From: an uncultured Bacteroidota bacterium
GTDB taxonomy: Bacteria; Bacteroidota; Bacteroidia; Chitinophagales; Chitinophagaceae
DNA length: 5,386 nt
Assembly (NCBI GenBank): GCA_903905685.1
Contig: CAIVHI010000150.1
Coordinates: forward strand, 1-5,386
Reading direction: 5' to 3'
Part shown: positions 5,277 to 5,386 of the stretch, piece by piece
Position numbering within the stretch: position 1 is the first letter of the stretch
How the letters are laid out: each line of letters starts with the position of its first letter
Notes under the pieces: generated by a model
Seen by the model: the letters and a program-made list of their open reading frames with translations, nothing else
The model's database searches: none
Told to the model about the DNA's origin: nothing
Program-made: the position numbers and the translations under genes

Positions 5277-5386
5277 TCAATAAGTCAATGTTACCGAATA
5301 GGCATTGTTTCCAATATTGATTTGGGCTAAATTGTCTTGAGCCCCATAGCCATAATTCAGCACCCTCACGCCGCTGGCACCCGACA
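5277..5386 (-). CDS. 3' end of an unidentified protein (partial, cut by window edge)
   Basis: The minus-strand frame is open from the window edge to a TGA at 5279-5277 and encodes 35 complete residues, SGASGVRVLNYGYGAQDN followed by LAQINIGNNAYSVTLTY. The pattern of Gly/Asn turns and alternating hydrophobic residues ending in SVTLTY suggests the last strands of a beta-rich domain, as found at the C termini of secreted or surface proteins of Bacteroidota. I do not recognise the family. The coding case rests on composition and on consistent orientation with the three downstream minus-strand genes. T-runs follow the stop (5270-5265 and 5250-5246 on the minus strand) without an evident hairpin between stop and T-run. 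Confidence 0.65.
   Translation of the reverse strand, partial: SGASGVRVLNYGYGAQDNLAQINIGNNAYSVTLTY

Noticed and set aside
1..5386. Window length of 5386 equals the phiX174 genome length
   Set aside because: The gene content is Bacteroidota chromosomal and shares nothing with phiX174; the length is coincidental.

Overview
The window looks like chromosomal core sequence from a member of the Bacteroidota. The main evidence is promoter grammar: the Bacteroidota housekeeping pattern (TTTG, about 19-20 bases, then TAnnTTTG) is complete upstream of rpsT and upstream of the TPR gene. A good -7 element alone lies before the DUF1573 gene, and a possible one before tatA. Genes lack Shine-Dalgarno sequences and have A/T-rich leaders, as expected for this phylum. 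The protein families (a TatA of the GGKKIPEL type, an MltD-like transglycosylase, a single-domain DUF1573 protein, a UbiA-like prenyltransferase) also fit. I cannot name a genus; a Cytophagales or Chitinophagales relative is a guess.

Left part, plus strand (1-2876). A possible 3' tail of an upstream gene (2-79) is followed by tatA (109-357), an MltD-like lytic murein transglycosylase (437-1609), rpsT for ribosomal protein S20 (1717-1971) with its own strong promoter and intrinsic terminator, and a 270-residue short-chain dehydrogenase/reductase (2064-2876).

Right part, minus strand (2925-5386). Read in the direction of transcription, this holds the 3' end of an unidentified protein cut by the window edge (5386-5277), a palindrome-rich spacer, a membrane-anchored DUF1573 protein (5164-4631), a UbiA-superfamily prenyltransferase probably for menaquinone synthesis (4591-3677), and a membrane-anchored TPR protein with its own promoter (3551-2925). 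The two halves converge on a strong hairpin at 2871-2906. Its T-tract on the minus strand is the A-tract that encodes the last lysines of the SDR protein.

Themes: cell envelope (Tat export, peptidoglycan cleavage, quinone prenylation, periplasmic DUF1573, membrane TPR) plus one ribosomal gene. No mobile element, CRISPR array, tRNA or rRNA was seen, and no gene-free stretch exceeds about 125 bases. I see no new biological system. The items most worth a second look are the terminator embedded in the SDR 3' end, the competing palindromes before the DUF1573 gene, the likely futalosine-pathway role of the prenyltransferase, and the small partial gene at the right edge.
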